Shown piece by piece: positions 62,218 to 64,000 of a stretch of 64,000 bases of DNA. The position numbers and the translations under genes are program-made. The stretch's first letter is position 1; every line of letters starts with the position of its first letter. Source of the stretch: Enterococcus_D entomosocium (lineage in GTDB: Bacteria > Bacillota > Bacilli > Lactobacillales > Enterococcaceae); the NCBI RefSeq assembly GCF_030441895.1, contig NZ_JARJAS010000003.1, one strand, 5' to 3'. The notes under the pieces were generated by a model that was not told where the DNA came from, ran no database searches, and was given only the letters and a program-made list of their open reading frames with translations.

Positions 62218-64000
62218 CTACTCCTTTAAATAATTAATGAACGTCATAAAGTCCGTTGTCGCAGCTAGTTTGTTTACTTTATCCAACGAAGAACATTGTT
62301 TGATCAAATGATCATTCAGCGGTTTCACTTTTAAGTGATCTTGTTCAGCAATCACTAATAAGAAAACGAGACGAACCGTCTGTTTGTACCAGAACACTGG
62401 CTTTTTCAAGTTTGCAACGGCAATCACCGTTTCTGCACCAATCAGCGCATTGGGATGAGGGAAAGCGACTGACGGTAAGAAATCGGTTCCAAAAAAGGCT
62501 TCTCGTTCAAAAACCAACGTTTCAAAATTCTCAGGCATTGAATACTGTTCTTTGATTTGTTGGCATAAAAAATGCAACACCGCTTCTTTTGTTTCAAATT
62601 CTTGTTCACAGATGAATAACGATTCCTTAAAGTAGTTCAAAAGCACTTCTTCTGTGAAGATAGCGGCCAATGCGGCTTCGATCTTTTTGATCATATCCGG
62701 TTGCATAAAATAATCAACATTCATAACAGGAATCGTTCCTTCGTAAGGAAGTGGAATCGAAGAAAAGATAAAATCGAACTCCTGCTCTTCGATCATTTGC
62801 AAAAATTCATATGGATTGCATACCGTGACTTTCTTGATATAATTGCGAAAATAAAACTCAAATTTCTCTTTAAGGAAGGTATTGGCCGCTCGGCCGAGGT
62901 CATTGACCACTAAAATATACTTGCGCTGTGTTTGCGAATTTTTCTTATTTAAAGCCACATCAAAGTGCATCGCCAAATAGCTGAGTTCATGATCACTGAT
63001 GGTCTTTTCAAATTGCTTTGCAATGACTTGACCGGCAATGATGGCTAAATCATAAGCGACATTACAGTGTACCTTCACCTCATTCAACAAAGGATTTTTC
63101 AGCTCGATCCCCAATTCGATCCGATCGATCAGCGGAGCAAAGTGCAACATCAACATCGTTTGCAGATCCAAGTCTTTGCTGAAATCGATTTGGCGGCTTT
63201 CCTTGATCGCTTTTAAAATTTTGCTGACCAATTCTGCTGCTTCATCTGAAACAGTCATCTTTTCATTTCTAGGGACTACTCGTTTGCCAACGATTTGCCC
63301 TAAAACATAATTTCGCTCGTATTCGGTAAAATGTACAGCACACTCTTTTTCAATTCTGGCGATGATTCGCTCTCCTAGTAATGTCTGCTCATCATTGGTC
63401 CTGCCGCTGATCGGTAGGTTTCGATCTAAGTAGCGGCCGCTTTGCATGCGTAAGACAGCGATCGCTAAATGATTCACCAGATTGTTCAAAATAGCCTCCG
63501 ACATGGGGTAGGCTTTTTGCGAAAACTCCGACGAAACGATCGCTTTTATCTGCTGGTGAAGAAGCGACGGTGTATCTTCGCTGATTGTGCCCTCTTCTAA
63601 CTGCTTGATATGGGTTCTTTGCAAATAATTACTAGCCATAAACCGTCTCAAGTCAAATTCGCTACCGCTAAGTTTCATTCCGTAATACGGCTTCGTTTGA
63701 ATGGAGAGCTGGTAATGGCTTAGTATCCGTCGCAGCTTTTTCAATTCTTGAGATAGCTTACTCTGAGAAATGAATAAGCGTTCGCAAAGCATTTCGGATT
63801 TAATATACGTTTCTTCTTGAATAAAGAATTCAATAATTCTAGAAACAAAGTCGTCATTGTGGGACGCTTGTTCTTTCCTTCGCTGAAAAGCTTCTTCGTT
63901 CGTTATTTGTAAATACAACCCACTCCCTTTTTTCGCTTGAATCATACAACCGTATCGTTCTTGATGCTGGTTGATTTCTTCTGCATAACGGCGAACGGTT
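62218..64000 (-). CDS. BglG/LicR-type PRD transcriptional regulator (5' end outside window)
   Basis: At least 594 codons; the frame is open to the window edge (TVRRYAEEINQHQERYGC lies upstream of the first internal ATG at 63945), so the N-terminal HTH is partly missing. PRD-like domains follow (ERNYVLGQIVG, ELSYLAMHFDVAL), then an EIIB-like region (KYILVVNDLGRAANTF) and a C-terminal EIIA-like domain with SVAFPHPNAL, where the His would be phosphorylated. LicR/MtlR-type proteins of this layout activate the adjacent PTS operon in response to PTS flux. Confidence 0.9.
   Translation of the reverse strand, partial: TVRRYAEEINQHQERYGCMIQAKKGSGLYLQITNEEAFQRRKEQASHNDDFVSRIIEFFIQEETYIKSEMLCERLFISQSKLSQELKKLRRILSHYQLSIQTKPYYGMKLSGSEFDLRRFMASNYLQRTHIKQLEEGTISEDTPSLLHQQIKAIVSSEFSQKAYPMSEAILNNLVNHLAIAVLRMQSGRYLDRNLPISGRTNDEQTLLGERIIARIEKECAVHFTEYERNYVLGQIVGKRVVPRNEKMTVSDEAAELVSKILKAIKESRQIDFSKDLDLQTMLMLHFAPLIDRIELGIELKNPLLNEVKVHCNVAYDLAIIAGQVIAKQFEKTISDHELSYLAMHFDVALNKKNSQTQRKYILVVNDLGRAANTFLKEKFEFYFRNYIKKVTVCNPYEFLQMIEEQEFDFIFSSIPLPYEGTIPVMNVDYFMQPDMIKKIEAALAAIFTEEVLLNYFKESLFICEQEFETKEAVLHFLCQQIKEQYSMPENFETLVFEREAFFGTDFLPSVAFPHPNALIGAETVIAVANLKKPVFWYKQTVRLVFLLVIAEQDHLKVKPLNDHLIKQCSSLDKVNKLAATTDFMTFINYLKE

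Noticed and set aside
1..64000. Large undescribed gene system such as a defence or mobile island
   Set aside because: Nearly all genes belong to known families in ordinary operons; no nucleases, recombinases, reverse transcriptases, phage genes or CRISPR repeats were seen.

Overview
The window is ordinary chromosome of a low-to-mid GC Gram-positive bacterium, most likely an Enterococcus or close lactic-acid relative. This rests on strong AGGAGG ribosome sites, split coaB/coaC genes next to a pantothenate ECF transporter, a DUF1827 gene, MucBP and WxL-type surface proteins, many PTS genes, and hexuronate (uxaC/uxuA/uxuB) catabolism. The species call is inference. There are no rRNA or tRNA genes, CRISPR arrays, prophage or intact insertion sequences. 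Both edge genes run off the window.

Layout. 1-4400 is accessory and AT-rich: the N-terminal part of a large BspA-type/MucBP surface protein with 204-bp tandem repeats, a DUF6075-type gene behind one or two tiny ORFs, and a two-sided remnant of a WxL-associated DUF916/DUF3324 protein. 4417-8898 is a polyamine uptake operon led by its own HTH-cupin regulator (regulator-potA-potB-potC-potD). 9176-12147 is an oxidoreductase followed by coaB, coaC and panT for pantothenate and CoA. 12213-23595 is mostly housekeeping: a lipoprotein, murB, a mazEF-like toxin-antitoxin pair, exoA, an exonuclease, a tsaE-acetyltransferase operon, pta, ung, a HAD phosphatase and nrdI. 23637-35649 holds a membrane MutS-like ATPase, an LTA-synthase-family sulfatase, nadE-pncB (NAD salvage), DUF1827 with a HAD phosphatase, several regulators and an ABC-2 exporter.

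35703-45223 is a sugar-acid island: a beta-glucoside-family PTS permease divergent from a mannonate-dehydratase-like enolase-superfamily gene, a GntR regulator overlapping an alkyltransferase-like DNA-binding protein, then uxuB-uxuA-uxaC divergent from an FCD-type GntR regulator. UxaC, UxuB and UxuA would convert glucuronate/galacturonate to 2-keto-3-deoxygluconate; the kinase and aldolase for the next steps are not here. 45321-53208 has YitT and CDF membrane proteins, a YrdC-domain protein, an RNHCP zinc protein behind a long structured leader, and a heterodimeric ABC exporter with one degenerate ATP site. 53453-59320 has a YjbR protein, a LysM muralytic-type secreted protein, a purine permease with guanine deaminase, and a polytopic membrane protein. 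59477-64000 is a lactose/cellobiose-family PTS operon (IIA, IIB, IIC) with an embedded tyrosine-phosphatase-like gene and a PRD regulator cut by the window end.

No large new gene system such as a defence island is evident. The signals I rate highest are the ~220-nt structured leader with a nine-codon leader peptide upstream of the RNHCP gene (48908-49130), whose segments resemble my recollection of the M-box magnesium riboswitch in order, and a perfect 15-bp inverted repeat flanking the likely exoA promoter (15313-15400).
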